In this document: in pieces, positions 35,455 through 47,987 of the stretch
How positions within the stretch are numbered: position 1 is the first letter of the stretch
Layout of the letters: every line of letters starts with the position of its first letter
Source of the DNA: Zelopaecilomyces penicillatus
Lineage: Eukaryota > Ascomycota > Sordariomycetes > Hypocreales > Pseudodiploosporaceae
Assembly (NCBI GenBank): GCA_005765155.1
Contig: VCCP01000004.1
Location: 2,542,001-2,606,000 of the forward strand
Reading direction: 5' to 3'
DNA: 64,000 bases
Program-made: the position numbers and the translations under genes
The notes under the pieces: generated by a model
Databases searched by the model: none
The model's input: only the letters and a program-made list of their open reading frames with translations
Told to the model about the DNA's origin: nothing

Positions 35455-37246
35455 TTACGCCCCTCCAGCCAAGGGAACTGGGCGCTTGAACGGATGTGCT
35501 TCCGTGTTGAACACCCACTCATCTAGGTCTATGGTACTCTCGACATCAAACACTAGGTAGAAATACTTGAGCGTTTCGGCCATCCAAAATGTCTAATGAA
35601 GAGTTAGCTTTGAATTCACTTTGAGTACAATAGAATAGTGTCAAGAGGAGTAAAAAAAAGTCATCGTTTCTTACCTCCATCACGTCAATTTTCACGCTTG
35701 ACTGCACGCGGACGTCCGAAACCGCCGCAAAGGCCAGCTCCGTCTCTGTTTCTCGGACAATCGACTCCCACATTCTCCACGCGGCATCGCGCCATATCTG
35801 ATCGCCCGTAATGCGCCACATGTAAAAGACGCTTTCGATGGCCTCTGGCCGCTGAAGGTAGTTTGTCGCACCGATCTTGACGAAGCCCTTGGGCAGATTA
35901 GTGTTGCGGTTTTGGCCAACCGCCTGGGCGTCGTACGGACACGGCCCGTCTTTCTTCTCACAAGCCACCAGAATGGCGACCTCGGGCATAATGCCGCTGG
36001 GAAATGCATCGTAGGCCCATACACAGCCGGCAGCTAGCCGTGAGCCAAGATTGACGTAATCTTTGCGTGACAATAGCTTTCCGGCGAGGCCATACATGCC
36101 GCCGATGAAGCAAGTCAGATGTTGCATCTCGGCCGAGAGTTCCACCTTGCCATCCTCAACCACGGCATTTCCAGCCATCAATACGTCATCGTCTTTGGGT
36201 GTCATGGGCCGATAGAGCAAATTATCCCTGATCGTATCCAGTGACTGGATCGTCATCTCCTCATACTGAGGGTCGAGACCACCTAGTAGAGCATGCATTT
36301 TTGGAAGATACTCATACATGGAGTCGGCGCCCGCTCCAACCGTGTACCGAGTGTCAATCATGGCTTCATCACGTAAGTTCATCATTAACGGCCACATGCC
36401 CGGGATCTTGGTCTCGTTCTGGAAGCGGTAGAAGAACTGTTTGAGTCGCTCCGTTGCGTCATAGTATTTGAAATCACCAGTAATCTGAGTCAAGCGTGTG
36501 AACTCAAGGCAGAGCGTGCCGCCAGCAGCGCCAGACATTCTTGAATCGGCCATCTGCTCTCCATTCTTCGCCTTGTTATAGCTGAGCCAGTGCGATGGCA
36601 GTCGGTTTGGTGTGTCAAAGGTGGCGTACAGCGCGTCACCAAGCTCAATGGCTTTGGCGCGGAGGATACTGTCCTGGGAAAGGTCGAAGGCGGCAATAAG
36701 TCCACCTAGATAGCGGATCGTGACTTCGAACAGATTGATGGAATTATCATTAGTCTTGGACCAGTCTATGACGGCCACTTCCTTGACGGCCAGCTTGAAG
36801 TCATCTTTAAAACCCATGATCCACAGCGTATCGAGGGCGTCGACCAGCTGAGCGGACCAGCCGCTGAAAGTCTGCTTGCCCTTGATTGACAACGGCATCA
36901 GCTCGTCCTTGGTCCATGCATGAGCCTTGTATGCATCCCAGCTCTTCTTGAAGGCCCTTTTGACCGCCTGTTTCCGAGCTTCGGTAACATGATCCTGGCG
37001 AGCAGCTCGCTGCCGGAGCTGCACGCGCGGGAACGTCTTGAGCGTGCCTGCGGGCGGTGCCTTCATGTCCTTCACAGGGTGGAAGACCTTGGCCTTGCTC
37101 CAATCATAGCTGCTGGGCACATATCGAACGTCGCCGATCGTCACCGAGGGCACCTCCGAGTAGAAACCTAGCCATAGGAAGGTAGCGACGCAGAGGAAGA
37201 CAAGGAGCACAATATAGCGACGGTTCAGACCCAGGGTTTTGATCAT
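35455..37246 (-). CDS. GH47 class I alpha-1,2-mannosidase, Golgi/ER type II membrane protein
   Basis: Exons 37246-35675 and 35592-35455 encode 569 residues. Class I mannosidases trim alpha-1,2-linked mannoses from Man8-9 N-glycans in the ER or Golgi lumen. Residues 11-29 form a signal anchor (YIVLLVFLCVATFLWLGFY) with a short basic cytosolic tail. The GH47 catalytic domain follows from about residue 100, with WSAQLVDALDTLWIMG, FEVTIRYLGGLIAAFDLS, SMYEYLPK and LRPEAIES-like QRPEAIESVFYMWRITGD. The second exon supplies METFWMAETLKYFYLVF and VFNTEAHPF, whose Thr is the calcium-binding residue of the family. The open frame extends upstream of 37246 without an ATG, so the start is MIKTLGL. Fungi have several paralogues and I cannot tell which this is. 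Confidence 0.94.
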
Positions 37247-39123
37247 GATGACGGGCGCATGTCTTTGGGTGCCACCAGGTCGAAGCTGCGATGGCGGCGA
37301 ATGCCCTGGACTGTGAGGATGTGTTTCGTAGGCAGGGATGATCCCGAATCCGCCCTTGAAGATGGGGATGGGAGCGAAGGGGGAGGATGGGAGCAGGGCG
37401 GAAAAGGGCAGAGCCAAAAGTATATATAAACGCCAGGAACAAAGCAAGATGATCTTTCGAGACAAATGTCGCCGCCCATCGACCCTACTATACCCACAGG
37501 GTTTCAATGTGGAATGCGGCGAGGCAACCCAACTGGACCCCTAGCATTCGGGACCGTCGGGGTCTTTTGATGGGGGAACGCCCTAGATCCTGGATCCTGG
37601 CAGCGCTCAAAACGCCCTACAACCATGCTGGTAGCCAGCGCTGTTGATCTTGGCTTAGCGCTGATCGTCTAGGTAGTGAGTTGCGGGTGGCTTGAAAACG
37701 CATCGCATCTGGCCCGCCCGGCCTTTTCCCATGTCGTACTGTTGCAGGTAATAATATGAAAGGGAATAGCCTACTCCGGCATACATACAATGCACCACCC
37801 AGCCCACATTACTGAACCCCTGGGCTGTATGACAGCACTGCAGAGGGGCTTAGCATGACGATGTGTAGTAATAATTGCGACAAGGGGGGGCCCTGTAGTA
37901 GTAATTAGGTACCTAGTGAGATGATGGGCACCGATCTGCTTCGTACACGTATCGGAACCTTCTATAAGAGGAGTGTACCTGTAAGCTGGTAGCATTGACA
38001 GGATCCCGGCCGCACACATCCAATGGCAGCATTTCTCTGGTGTGGTTGAATGCAGGTTTTTGTTCCAACCTGTCTGTTTGTCTGGCAATACTGCCAAGTA
38101 ACGAGGAAAACAACATTCAAAAGCCATTAGTTCTAAAACCGTAGGGCTACGTTACTACACTATGACTACCAGAGAACGCGGTAATGTGCAACTGCAAGTC
38201 ATTCGATGCGCGCCCAGAAAACTCAACGGATATCGGCTCAGTGGGGCGCTCTTGGCGAGACAGCCACAGCCCACACTCAAGAGATTCCTTTTTCCGGAGC
38301 ATTGTGTTCTGTATCAGCCTCAACGCAGTACTGAGTTGGCCCAGACATGAATACGAGCTGTGAAATGAAGCAATTACACCTCGCGTAAGCTCATGGGGGT
38401 TAAGCTACATCGCGAACACTGGACACTAGCAAGCCATGGTATACACCTGCTGTTGGCAAAGTGGCATTAACGAATAACTGTGGTGAATTTTAGATACCTA
38501 CTTGTGGTTGGGTTGACAAGAAAGTGTGACTGTAATCAGCAATCTTCAAGTCTGCGTAGATATCAATATCCCCCCTCTTGTGGCGGCTGCACAGACAAGA
38601 TAATTGCAAACAAGCCCAGCTCCATCAAAACGGAGAGGAAGGGTTTTGCTGGCTTAAATATCTCGTTCCCTGGCATCACGCCACTAAAGCCAATCGTTCT
38701 TATAACAGCAATTCACTTCCGCCGCTCCATCTCCATCTCTACGCTCACAAGACGCCCCATAGTCCTGCATCTCCAATGAATTTCAGCCGCAAGTTCTAGA
38801 GAGTCGAGTCCCTAGTGGGCTGCCGCGATTGGCCTCGGCTAAATCTTCAAGTCGCCTCTCGCTCGTGAGAGAGAAGATGCGTGCATGAGAGATATCCGTA
38901 GCGATGTGTTGAAGCATCGGGCACAAAACAGGAAATCCTGTGTCGACCTCGGTCCGCTGAGTAGTGTCCTTGCCCAGAAACTGCTGTCAGGGGAGGGACA
39001 ATATAGCTGTTGCAGATCGAAATCCCCGCGGAATCAAATGCTCTCCTGAGAGAGGATGGGGATGTTGTGTATAGTTGCCATCGTTGTCTACTCATTCGGT
39101 GTCCTTACACTCTCTGCCGTCGC
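37247..39123. other. Gene-free interval, mannosidase promoter to UPF1 3' end
   Basis: 1877 bases. Only short overlapping frames are present and none resembles a protein family. The left end should hold the mannosidase promoter and leader (a CT-rich tract near 37370-37430 on the coding strand), the right end the UPF1 3' untranslated region. I see no RNA gene or repeat. Confidence 0.6.
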
Positions 39124-42100
39124 TCAGTCGTAGCCGCCACCGACCTGACTGTGAAACGCTGTGCTAACGCTCTTCTCATCATCATCATATCTTCGCCCAA
39201 ATCCTGTTCCCATGGATGAGTGGCCGCTGCTTTCAACATACTGCTTCAGTCGGTCACTCTGGCTGTATGAGACAGGTCGCATTCCCGTGACAGCATCATG
39301 AAGTCCGGCCCCAAGACTGACGCCTCCTTGGCCAACTCCTTTACCACCTAACACGCTTGTCGATGCATCAGTCAACTCTGAATTGGCAACGCTTTCGCCT
39401 GCAATACTTTCTGTTGGTCGACTGCGACCTTTGTGGCCGCGCCCGGGAGCAGAGACCCCAGGTAAGCCAGGCCATTGTTCAGGAGTAAAGCTGGAGAACA
39501 TGGGAGGAAAAGCTGTGTTCAGAGCAGCTCCCCCAAACGCAGATCCGTGGATCGAGGAAACATCGTCGGGAATGTAGGACATCATGGAGCCAGAATCAAA
39601 GTCACGGCCCGAGGGAGCTCCGCCAAAACGGCTGTTACCAGTGGGGTATCCGCCTCCAAGGTACTGAGACTGTTGATTGTTCTTCTGTCGATGGCTGATC
39701 CTGGGGCGGCTGAACTGCAGCAGGCACGTTTGCAGATTGGTCAGCGGGCCTTCAACAAAGCACTTGCGATCCTTATAATGAACCAAGAGATTGTGCCAAA
39801 GCTCGTGTTTCGAGAGAACCTTGGGGTTGCCAAGAATGACGACACCATATTTGGCTCGAGTCAAGGCAACGTTAAGACGACGGGGATCTGACAGGAAACC
39901 GATACCTTGATTGTCGTTGGAACGAACACAAGAAAGTACGATGAAATCCTTTTCACGACCCTGGAAAGCATCCACTGATGCAACTTCAACCTCCTTGTAA
40001 AAGTCCTTCTTGTATGTACCCGAATTTTGCATCGTGGACACAATGTAGCTTCGCTGGCCCTCATATGGTGTAATGACACCAATCTCAGAGGGTTTAACAC
40101 CAGCCTTGAAGAAACGAGAGACTGTCTTCTCCACATTGGATGCTTCAGTTCGGTTCAGATACGACGTTCCAGATGTCGAGATTTCCTCGTGTCCGAGATT
40201 GGACCAAAACATCATGGGCATTTCAGCGACAGGCCATGGGAAGTCCACATCTTTTCTTAATCGATGCTCTTGCGTGACACCATTTTGCAAAATTCCATCG
40301 TAAAACATGTTCGAGGGGAACTCGGACAAGCAAGGGTGCATTCGATACTGCGTCTTCAGCACGATCGGGTTAATTTTCAAGTTGATCAGCCGTTCGAAGA
40401 GTGACCGGTTCAAACCCGCCTTGGCTGCCTTCTTGTTCATAATGACTGGGCCAAGCTGTTTGTGGTCGCCCACTAAAACAACTTGCTTGCAGCCAAGCAC
40501 AAGAGGAATCATGCATTCAGGCTCCGCAGACTGAGTGGACTCGTCGATCAAAACATTGCGGAACTTCATCTTGGAGAGACGAGGATCTCCAGCGCCAACG
40601 CAGGTACAGCAGATCACGTCAGCGTTGCCGAGAATCTCCCTCTCTGCAGCCTTAGTGAGCTGCTTGAACTTCTTCTCATCTTGACTAGAAAGTTCTCCAA
40701 TGTCAGCCTTGAGCTGAGTTAACTTGACAAGCTCACTGTTATGTTCAGCCATTCGCACCTGCTCATGCAGAGACAGGAAGCTGACGGAAGACTCGACATC
40801 CTCGCGGGACTTTGCAGTAAGACGAACAACCTTGAGGTTTGTCTGATGAATACGCTCGCACAGCTGGTCAACAGCGACATTGGATGGCGCACAGACTAGA
40901 ACCTGGTTGCCGCTCATCTTGGCAAGGTGATAAATAATTGTAGCAGACGTTACGGTCTTTCCTGTTCCAGGAGGACCTTGAATAAGACTGAGAGGCCTCT
41001 GCAGAACAGCCCTGATCGCTTCAACTTGGCCTACGTTCAAATCGGGAAGGCCAGGGGCAGACCACTTTTTAGGGAGGCTCGCCTTCATGGGCTGCATTTG
41101 AACTTCATGGCCGAGGAGAACGTGAAAGATGTACCCAGAAACGCTCATGTCATCGACAGCAAAGGTTTTCATAGCGAGCTGCATGCGATCGTACGAAGTC
41201 GCTTTCCAGACATAATCCGCGGAAAAGTTGTGAGACAGATCACTTGGCACCTTGTCGTTGCCAGTCTTTCGTAATTCCAGACAAACCTCATCTGACAGGC
41301 CGTTTGGGATTTTGATGACATATCCGACGCCCTCCCAGGGACTACCCAAGTCACCATTGTACCGGAGCCTCATCTCGTCACCAACCGCAAGCTTCACATC
41401 TCCAGCCTCGATTTTCTGCAAGTTGAAAAACACCGTATACTTGTCGTTTAGAGCTCGGTACCAGCGGACTGTAAGCCCATCTTCGGACTGTGCTTCCTTG
41501 AGCTTTTTATCATAGTCTGATTCCATCTTCACAAGAGGACCAAAAACGTTCTGGTAGTGATAGGGATCGTCATAATGGAGGAGAACCGGATCAGGGTCAT
41601 CGTCGACGTGCGATGCCTTCTCGAGATCGGAGACTGTCGCATCCGGCTCAAGTTTCCACATTTCCTCCAATTTAGCGATTGTATTTGGTGACAGATGACG
41701 AGCACGCAGCTGCTCAACATCAGAGGGAACCTCCACAAGCCATTCCAAAAAAGCACGCTCTTCGATCAGCGGTTCCCATCTCGACGTGTCCCAATTCATA
41801 TCCTTGTTAGACGTAGCGGCTGCACACGGCTGGCGGCAGAGCAAGACAACCACTGTGTCCGACTTGGCAGGAATAAATCCGAGAAGAAATGTATTCTTCG
41901 TTCCGCAGTTGTAACATTCCAGCACGGTATCCCCGAGGGGCGACTCTGGGTGTAATTGGACTTCTTTGTGTCGGGCTCGGACCAGGTGATTGACGATATG
42001 AGTAGACGTGCCGTTGCCTCGGGCACTACAAAACCACTTGCTGCAGGTGAGGCACTTCACAACACAGGCTGGGGAGTGAATGCCACAGTATCTAGCATAC

Positions 42101-42441
42101 CGAATCAGCATATGTTACCATGTGATTTGAGTGAATGCAACAAAGGACTCTTACGCGCAGGCGTGAGCGGGGAGCTCTTTTTCTTCATCGGAGGCTTTGA
42201 GCTTCATGCCCAGCATGCCGTCAACAGGCACACTGTTGAGGCTGTCATTGTCATCGTCCTCGAATGCCTCTGTTTGGTTATCATCGTCATCCGCTCGAAG
42301 TCGTCCGCTTGGGCCGGGGTATTTGCCGTAAAGCAAGCTCTCTACGGGGTCGAGGGCAGACAGGTCGTCTGCTCCGGCCTTGATGGCAGCGGCCGAGTCG
42401 GATATGAGGTGATTCCCGACGTGGGTGAATGCCCCCTCCAT
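39124..42441 (-). CDS. UPF1: RNA helicase UPF1 (nonsense-mediated decay)
   Basis: Exons 42441-42155 and 42091-39124 (63-base intron) encode 1084 residues. Upf1 is the superfamily 1 ATP-dependent 5'-3' helicase that carries out nonsense-mediated mRNA decay at terminating ribosomes. The intron splits the Cys/His-rich zinc domain that binds Upf2: HACAYCGIHSPACV, then CLTCSKWFCS and CYNCG. Helicase motifs in order are GPPGTGKT (near residue 468), DESTQSAEPEC, GDHKQLGP, TQYRMHP, SVDAFQGREKD and NVALTRAKYG. The N-terminal 90 residues are acidic, and the last 150 residues are rich in Gly and Ser with SQ sites, resembling the phosphorylated tail of other Upf1 proteins. It is divergent from IMP4. Confidence 0.97.
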
Positions 42442-43081
42442 GATACGTCGATTCGTGGGCTTGGAATGCGCCGATTATGGTATCTACTGGACCTATCAGC
42501 AACGGAATAGGAGTACGTGCGGGCTGGTCGTATTCTGGCAGAGGTGTGTTCAAAAATGGCAGTTTTATATCAGAAAAATTTACCTTTCCACTGCAATTAT
42601 TTGCACAGAACGTCCGTGGCGACGGGTGGCGGCGCCTGGATGGGTCTGAAGAAGGTTCGCAAAGTTTCGCTGATCGTGTTCACATCATCGCCGCAAAATG
42701 TGCGCCAGAAAAGGGTTCTTCGAAGCTGCTTAGGCAATGAAGGGAATGAAGAGGCCTAGAGAAAGGGCAGCAGAGTGTTTAAGGGGGACGAGCTGGTTTT
42801 TCCCACCAACAAAACGACCTAGATTATTGTTATCATCGGCATTAAAGCCACTGATCCTTCACTGGCAACGCACTTTAGTGGGACAGTATGCGCCCACGTG
42901 ATAAGGTGGGTGGGTGGGTGGATTATTATCGATAACGGATCGACACTGCGACGATGTCAAGCTTGGAACTTTTTTTCTTCAACTTTACTGTAAGCGCAGG
43001 GTGGACGACAAACCTGCGGCCTTCATTCCATAGCCCGTTCATAACCCGCCAGCCCGCAATTCAACAGGTATTTTGTTGAAA
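42442..43081. promoter_or_regulatory. Divergent promoter region of UPF1 and IMP4
   Basis: 640 bases between two outward-facing starts. It contains a G-rich tract at 42905-42921 followed by an AT-rich ATTATTATCGATAA element, and a CCCACGTGATAAGG motif just before it. Both leaders and promoters must fit in this interval. Confidence 0.55.
42905..42921 (+). repeat. GGGT tandem tract, G-quadruplex-type
   Basis: Reads GG followed by TGGG three times and TGG, giving five guanine tracts separated by single thymines. Sequences of this form can fold into two- or three-tetrad quadruplexes; folding in the cell is not shown. Confidence 0.7.
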
Positions 43082-44043
43082 ATGATTGTAAGCCACCTAC
43101 AACCACTACCCGCACTGGTTTATTTTGCGAAGTAACTTACCAATGTCTGGTGTAGCGCAAACAAGCCCGCCAGCGGCGTGATTACCTCTACCGACGAGCG
43201 CTATTGTTACGAGATGCCGAAATTAGCGAGAAGAGAGCAAAGCTGAGGGCATCTCTAGCCTCAGGGAAACCTCTGGACCCTACCATTGCCAATGACAAGT
43301 CATTGAGAAAGGACTTTCAATATGACGAGTCCACGGATCTCACAACCAAGGAGCAATTGGACTTGGATGACGAATACGCCCAGCTTTCAGGAATTGTCGA
43401 CCCCCGCATCCTCGTCACAACATCTCGAGACCCTTCGGCTAGGTTATCTGCTTTTGCAAAGGAGATCCGGCTACTGCTTCCCACAGCCATTCGGATGAAC
43501 CGTGGTAATCTCATTCTTCCTGATCTGGTCAAATCAGCTCAATCCTCCGGGCTGTCTGACATGCTCCTTCTTCACGAACATCGAGGCACTCCGACGGCTC
43601 TTACAATTTCCCACATGCCCCACGGACCAACCGTTTCCTTTTCGTTGCATAACGTTACACTGCGCCATGATATTCCCGGAAGCATCCGCGGAACCGTCAG
43701 CGAGGCATATCCGCATCTCGTTTTTGATGGCTTCACTAGTCCACTGGGAGAGCGTATTGTGAAGGTGCTGAAACATTTGTTCCCTCCTAGAGAGCAAATC
43801 ACAAGCAAAAATAAGATTGGAAACCGGGTAGTGACTTTCAAGAACATTGAGGATAGCATCGAAGTAAGACATCACGTCTTTGTGCGGACAGGTTTTGACA
43901 GTGTTGAGCTTTCCGAGGTTGGACCACGAATGACAATGCGACCATTTGAAATTCGTGGAGGCACCTTGGAGAATAAAAACGGTGATGTCGAATGGCATCT
44001 CACGCAGTACACCCGAACCGCCAAAAAGAAGAACTACCTTTGA
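43082..44043 (+). CDS. IMP4: U3 snoRNP protein Imp4 (Brix domain)
   Basis: Exon 1 has only six coding bases (43082-43087, Met-Ile). Exon 2 spans 43156-44043, giving 297 residues, the usual Imp4 length. Imp4 works with Imp3 and Mpp10 in the small-subunit processome, promoting pairing of U3 snoRNA with pre-rRNA for 18S maturation in the nucleolus. The spliced N-terminus MIRKQARQRRDYLYRRAL matches the conserved Imp4 N-terminal helix, which supports the tiny exon. The Brix domain follows from about residue 85 (ILVTTSRDPSARL), with DLLLLHEHRGTP-like MLLLHEHRGTPTAL, TVSEAYPHLVFDGF and the C-terminal GPRMTMRPFEIRGGTLE. An in-frame ATG at 43215 would lose the conserved helix. It is divergent from UPF1. 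Confidence 0.95.
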
Positions 44044-45988
44044 GCCACTTGGTCCCCGTCTCAAAGTGTACGATAATGTCAAAAATGTCTGGTGGAATTA
44101 CGACTGCGGGACAGTTGTATCTGAGCTCTACTTGGGGGTTCTTTTTGAGACTGGAAGAGTGATCAGTCTCAACTAAGAACCCTATGCCGCGGGGAGACAC
44201 TGGACTGGCAAGATGAACCATGTTGCTTTATGGATGAAGGGAACAGATACGCGCATGGGGTGTCTATCCGTGAGACAAATCACGACTAAAACGAAAAGCC
44301 CATGGTCTTTCACTTGACTTGAAAAAAAAAACGGTTCTTCATTTTACAATACGCTAATGTCGACGGCAATCTCATATGCCTATTTGCCGACAATGAAGGT
44401 CTTGTAGCTGTGGTTTGGATAGGAACATGTTGAAGCGTCTGGGCACTGGCACCATCGCAGCTTTGCTGACTTGTAATCATGATGATGATGGAATAATGGT
44501 TACAATCGCAGCTCATGATTGGCTTGTGATGGTCGGCGTCAACGACATGCCAGAGTTGTGGCGGCGAGGGGGCAGGCAGCCGTGCTCGGCAAAGCTATTT
44601 AGACTAGACATACCAGTGGTTCGGATGTAACCCGAAATGTATATACCCTTGGAGGAAATACCAATGAATTGATCTGCAAATGTTCTTGTAGTTGGCGAAG
44701 TTTAGGTGGCGTGTTGACAAAACGGGAACGGCAAAGCCACGATGGAGGCACATGTTTAAGTTTTGATATTGGCCACTTGCGTACCACCTGCTGTCACTTA
44801 ACCATGACTTTAGCGCAGACGACGGGGATTTGTGATAAACTCAAGTCCTAAACTGCCTTCACAGCCTCATAGTGGTGACGACGCACCTGCAACTCAATGC
44901 CTAGACCATCCTAATTAAGCACCTAGTCAGATCTCTAAGCCAATGTCGCATACCTATGCGAATACGCAACCCTTGCTCTGCGGGGGCAAACAAGGCTGTA
45001 ACAGCCTGTACGAGTAGCCTGTAGGTCGATCTACTGCGCAAGGTGCCTGTAATTACAGGGCCTGATAGCGGTGCAACCTTCCAAGTTGAGTTCCATGCGT
45101 TCGTCCAGTGCCATTCTTCAACAAAACCACCTGCTGTGTTTCTATTTTTGGGGGGCCTATGTTGTACCAATTAACGCATCCATATGTCTTCTTTTTATGT
45201 CTTGCGCCACGCCCAAGTCTGCGCAGCGAGCACGCAAGCTCTTGAAGAGGATGCAGATAATGTAATGAATATCAAAAACCTAATTATTTGAATGGATAGG
45301 AGATGCAGAGGAGGCACTAAGCCGAAGAGGTAACTACTGGCTACACTGCGAGTGGGATGGGACTTTTGTATCGATTGGGGAAAAGTGCGCAGCCAAGATG
45401 TAGGTACGAAGCGACGAAGCAATCTAGCTTCGCCCCGGATGGCCGGGAGAGACTACGTCAGTCGAAGAAAGTGCGGATTCCAAAGAGGGAATAGGAATGG
45501 GGATTCGGACTTTGATGCCTCTGTTGGGTTCTTTTTTAAACATAAGCAAGGCGAGTGTCGCACACAAAACATCTACAACTCGCTGCTGGTGTTATTTACT
45601 TCTTGTTCCTTCTAGCATCTTGCGTGTAGCTATTCATCTTTGTTACTATTGTCAAGTCGGCTTCATCTGCTAGGTACGGTCGCATCTCAAGCTTGATTGT
45701 CACGCAGTCTTTCCTCATAAAAACCTAACGCCAACCAGTGACGTCAAGTCACGCCATCCATCATCAATCTTGTCGAACATTTCAGTCCCCGTCTTTCTTT
45801 GTGGAGCCGGAAACCTGGCTGGTGCTGCAGAAAAAGATCCCGAATCATCGTCTTCCGCATCTGCCGTGAGAACTGTGGACATAGAATCCAGAAACTCCGC
45901 CAAGTCTTTACCAACCTTTCATATCCCTCAATTCATCTTCCATCGTCTATACGTTTTCAACTCATAATTGCCGGTCTCTCCGCCCGCC
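44044..45988. other. IMP4 to syntaxin intergenic region
   Basis: 1945 bases with no supported gene. The right 250 bases are CT-rich and leader-like before the syntaxin ATG. Short frames on both strands show no family resemblance. No RNA gene recognised. Confidence 0.6.
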
Positions 45989-47189
45989 ATGTCGTACGGG
46001 CAGCAGAATCCTTACGCTCAAGGCCCCGCCTATGAGCAGCCCAGCCACGGATATGGGCAGGTAAGACAAGCGCCCGGCATCATCTTGCATGCTTGTAAGT
46101 GTATAATAGAAAAAAGTCAATGCTAATCACGACCGTTTTTTTTTTTTTGCTTGCAGGCCAATCCCTACGCCCAGGATAACAACTATGAACTGCAAGATTA
46201 CGGCAACAACCAGTACCAACAACAGCCGCAGCATCCGCACTCCTCGAGCTTGTCGCAACAAGACTTCCTCGACCGAATCCAGACCTTGCGCAATGAGATC
46301 AATAGCCTCACCAACGACATCGACTACATCGGCCAACTGCACCAGCGCTCTCTGAGCACGACTACCGATCCGCAGGCCCGAGACCAGCTTCAGCACTACG
46401 TCTCGCAGACGCAGGTCCGCAACACAGCCATCAAAGATGGCATCAAGGGTCTGGAGCGCGATCTCATCCGAACGACGGACGGCTCGCGCAACACCAAGAA
46501 CACCCAGCTGCAGTCACTAAAGACGTTTTTTAAGGCGGAGCTGGACAAGTATCACAGCATAGAGCGCGATTATCAGAACCGCTACCGGGATCAGATTGCG
46601 CGGCAGTATCGCATTGTGAATCCGGATGCGTCTGATGATGAGATCCGGCAGGCGACAGAGGCTGACTGGAGCAACGAAGGTGTCTTTCAGACTGCAGTAA
46701 GTTTGTTTAGCTTAGGAGTATTTCCGACGCGCAATATTTATCTTACATCACTCTCTGAATGAGAGTTTTGTTGCGACTTTTCATTTTTTATTGTTCCAGC
46801 GTGGGGTGTTTCACTAAAAACACCAAAAGACTAACATCACCGTGTAACAGCTACGAACCAACCGGACCGGCCATGCCACCTCTTTACTCGGCAACGTCCG
46901 CGCACGACACAATGAACTTCAACAGATTGAGCAGACCATTGCTGAGCTCGGCCTGCTCTACCAAGACCTAGCCGCCATGGTCGAGGAGCAGGATCCCGGT
47001 ATTAATGCCAACGAAGAAAACGCCGAAAACGTCGTTACCAATATCGAAAAGGGCAACGAGCAGATCCTAGTTGCCCAGGATCATGCTTCAAGAGTTCGCA
47101 GACTCAAATGGTGGCTGCTCCTCGTTATTGTCATTATTATCATCATCATCGTCTTGGTTGTGACTTTGGTCGTCACGCGGAGGAAATAA
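45989..47189 (+). CDS. SSO1: Plasma-membrane syntaxin (Sso1/Psy1 type Qa-SNARE)
   Basis: Exons 45989-46060, 46157-46696 and 46851-47189 encode 316 residues. The protein pairs with Sec9-type and Snc-type SNAREs to fuse secretory vesicles with the plasma membrane, central to hyphal tip growth. The first 45 residues are rich in Gln, Tyr and Asn. The three-helix Habc domain runs about residues 55-190, and the SNARE motif about 218-275 with the zero-layer Gln in LGLLYQDLAAMV. The C-terminal anchor is an Ile/Val-rich segment (WWLLLVIVIIIIIIVLVV) followed by a short basic tail. The first intron ends in a long T tract; the second is 154 bases. Both junctions restore the family sequence, for example QTA joined to LRTNRTGHATSLLG. 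Confidence 0.95.
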
Positions 47190-47987
47190 AATGAAAATGA
47201 AAAAACGAAAGAAAAAAAAAATGAAAATGAAAAAATCTATTTTTTTTTGGTTTGGAGGGATCGGAATTGTAATGGAAGAATGTATCCCCAATTTTTTTCT
47301 TCTTTCTACAGTCGTTTTTGTTTTCCCTTTTCGGTCTTCTTCCCCCAAAGGACGCCACCCACTTATTCTTAATCTACATTTGAAGGGGGAATTGGAGATA
47401 CACACCAAACATGTATTGGAGAACAAGGACTGCTGTCAAAGTCTTGAACTGGATGCGTTTTGATGATGAGATGTTGATGGAAATATGCCCGCGAACGGGG
47501 TTAATACGACAGGTTGTGAGCAAGGAAAAGGGTTATTAGTGGGACATGATGAAGCAAATAAGCAAAACTTAAGCATGTACGAAAACATATATGCAACTGA
47601 ACACTATTTACTTCTAAATTGGGAAATAGTCGAGTGTGAATGCTGATGACACGTCTACGCAATATCTCCTGGGCTCCAAGAGTGAGGGGGAAGTTCAAAT
47701 GCCATTAAGTATAAATGTACACAAGAGGATTCATTGCATCAAAAACCCCGACACCAAAATAATTTCATGAGCCTCATTGTCCTGTAAATGTGACGCACGC
47801 CGATCCTAAAAGGCAGCAAATACCACACCTGTGAGTTTCTTTCTACCTCCAGGCCGCCTGGCAAAAAAACAACTCATACACTTTTTACACACGCGCGCCG
47901 CTTAATCCCAAAACGTCACGCCAACCCTTTTTTTTTTCTTTCTTCTCCGCCCCCGAAACTCGACCGACATGAAAATTAAAAAAACGT
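47190..47987. other. Convergent 3' region, syntaxin and TOM70
   Basis: 798 bases between two converging stops. Immediately after the syntaxin stop comes a purine tract of AAAATG and AAAGAA-type units (47188-47240), followed by T-rich stretches. Both polyadenylation regions should be here. No gene seen. Confidence 0.6.
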
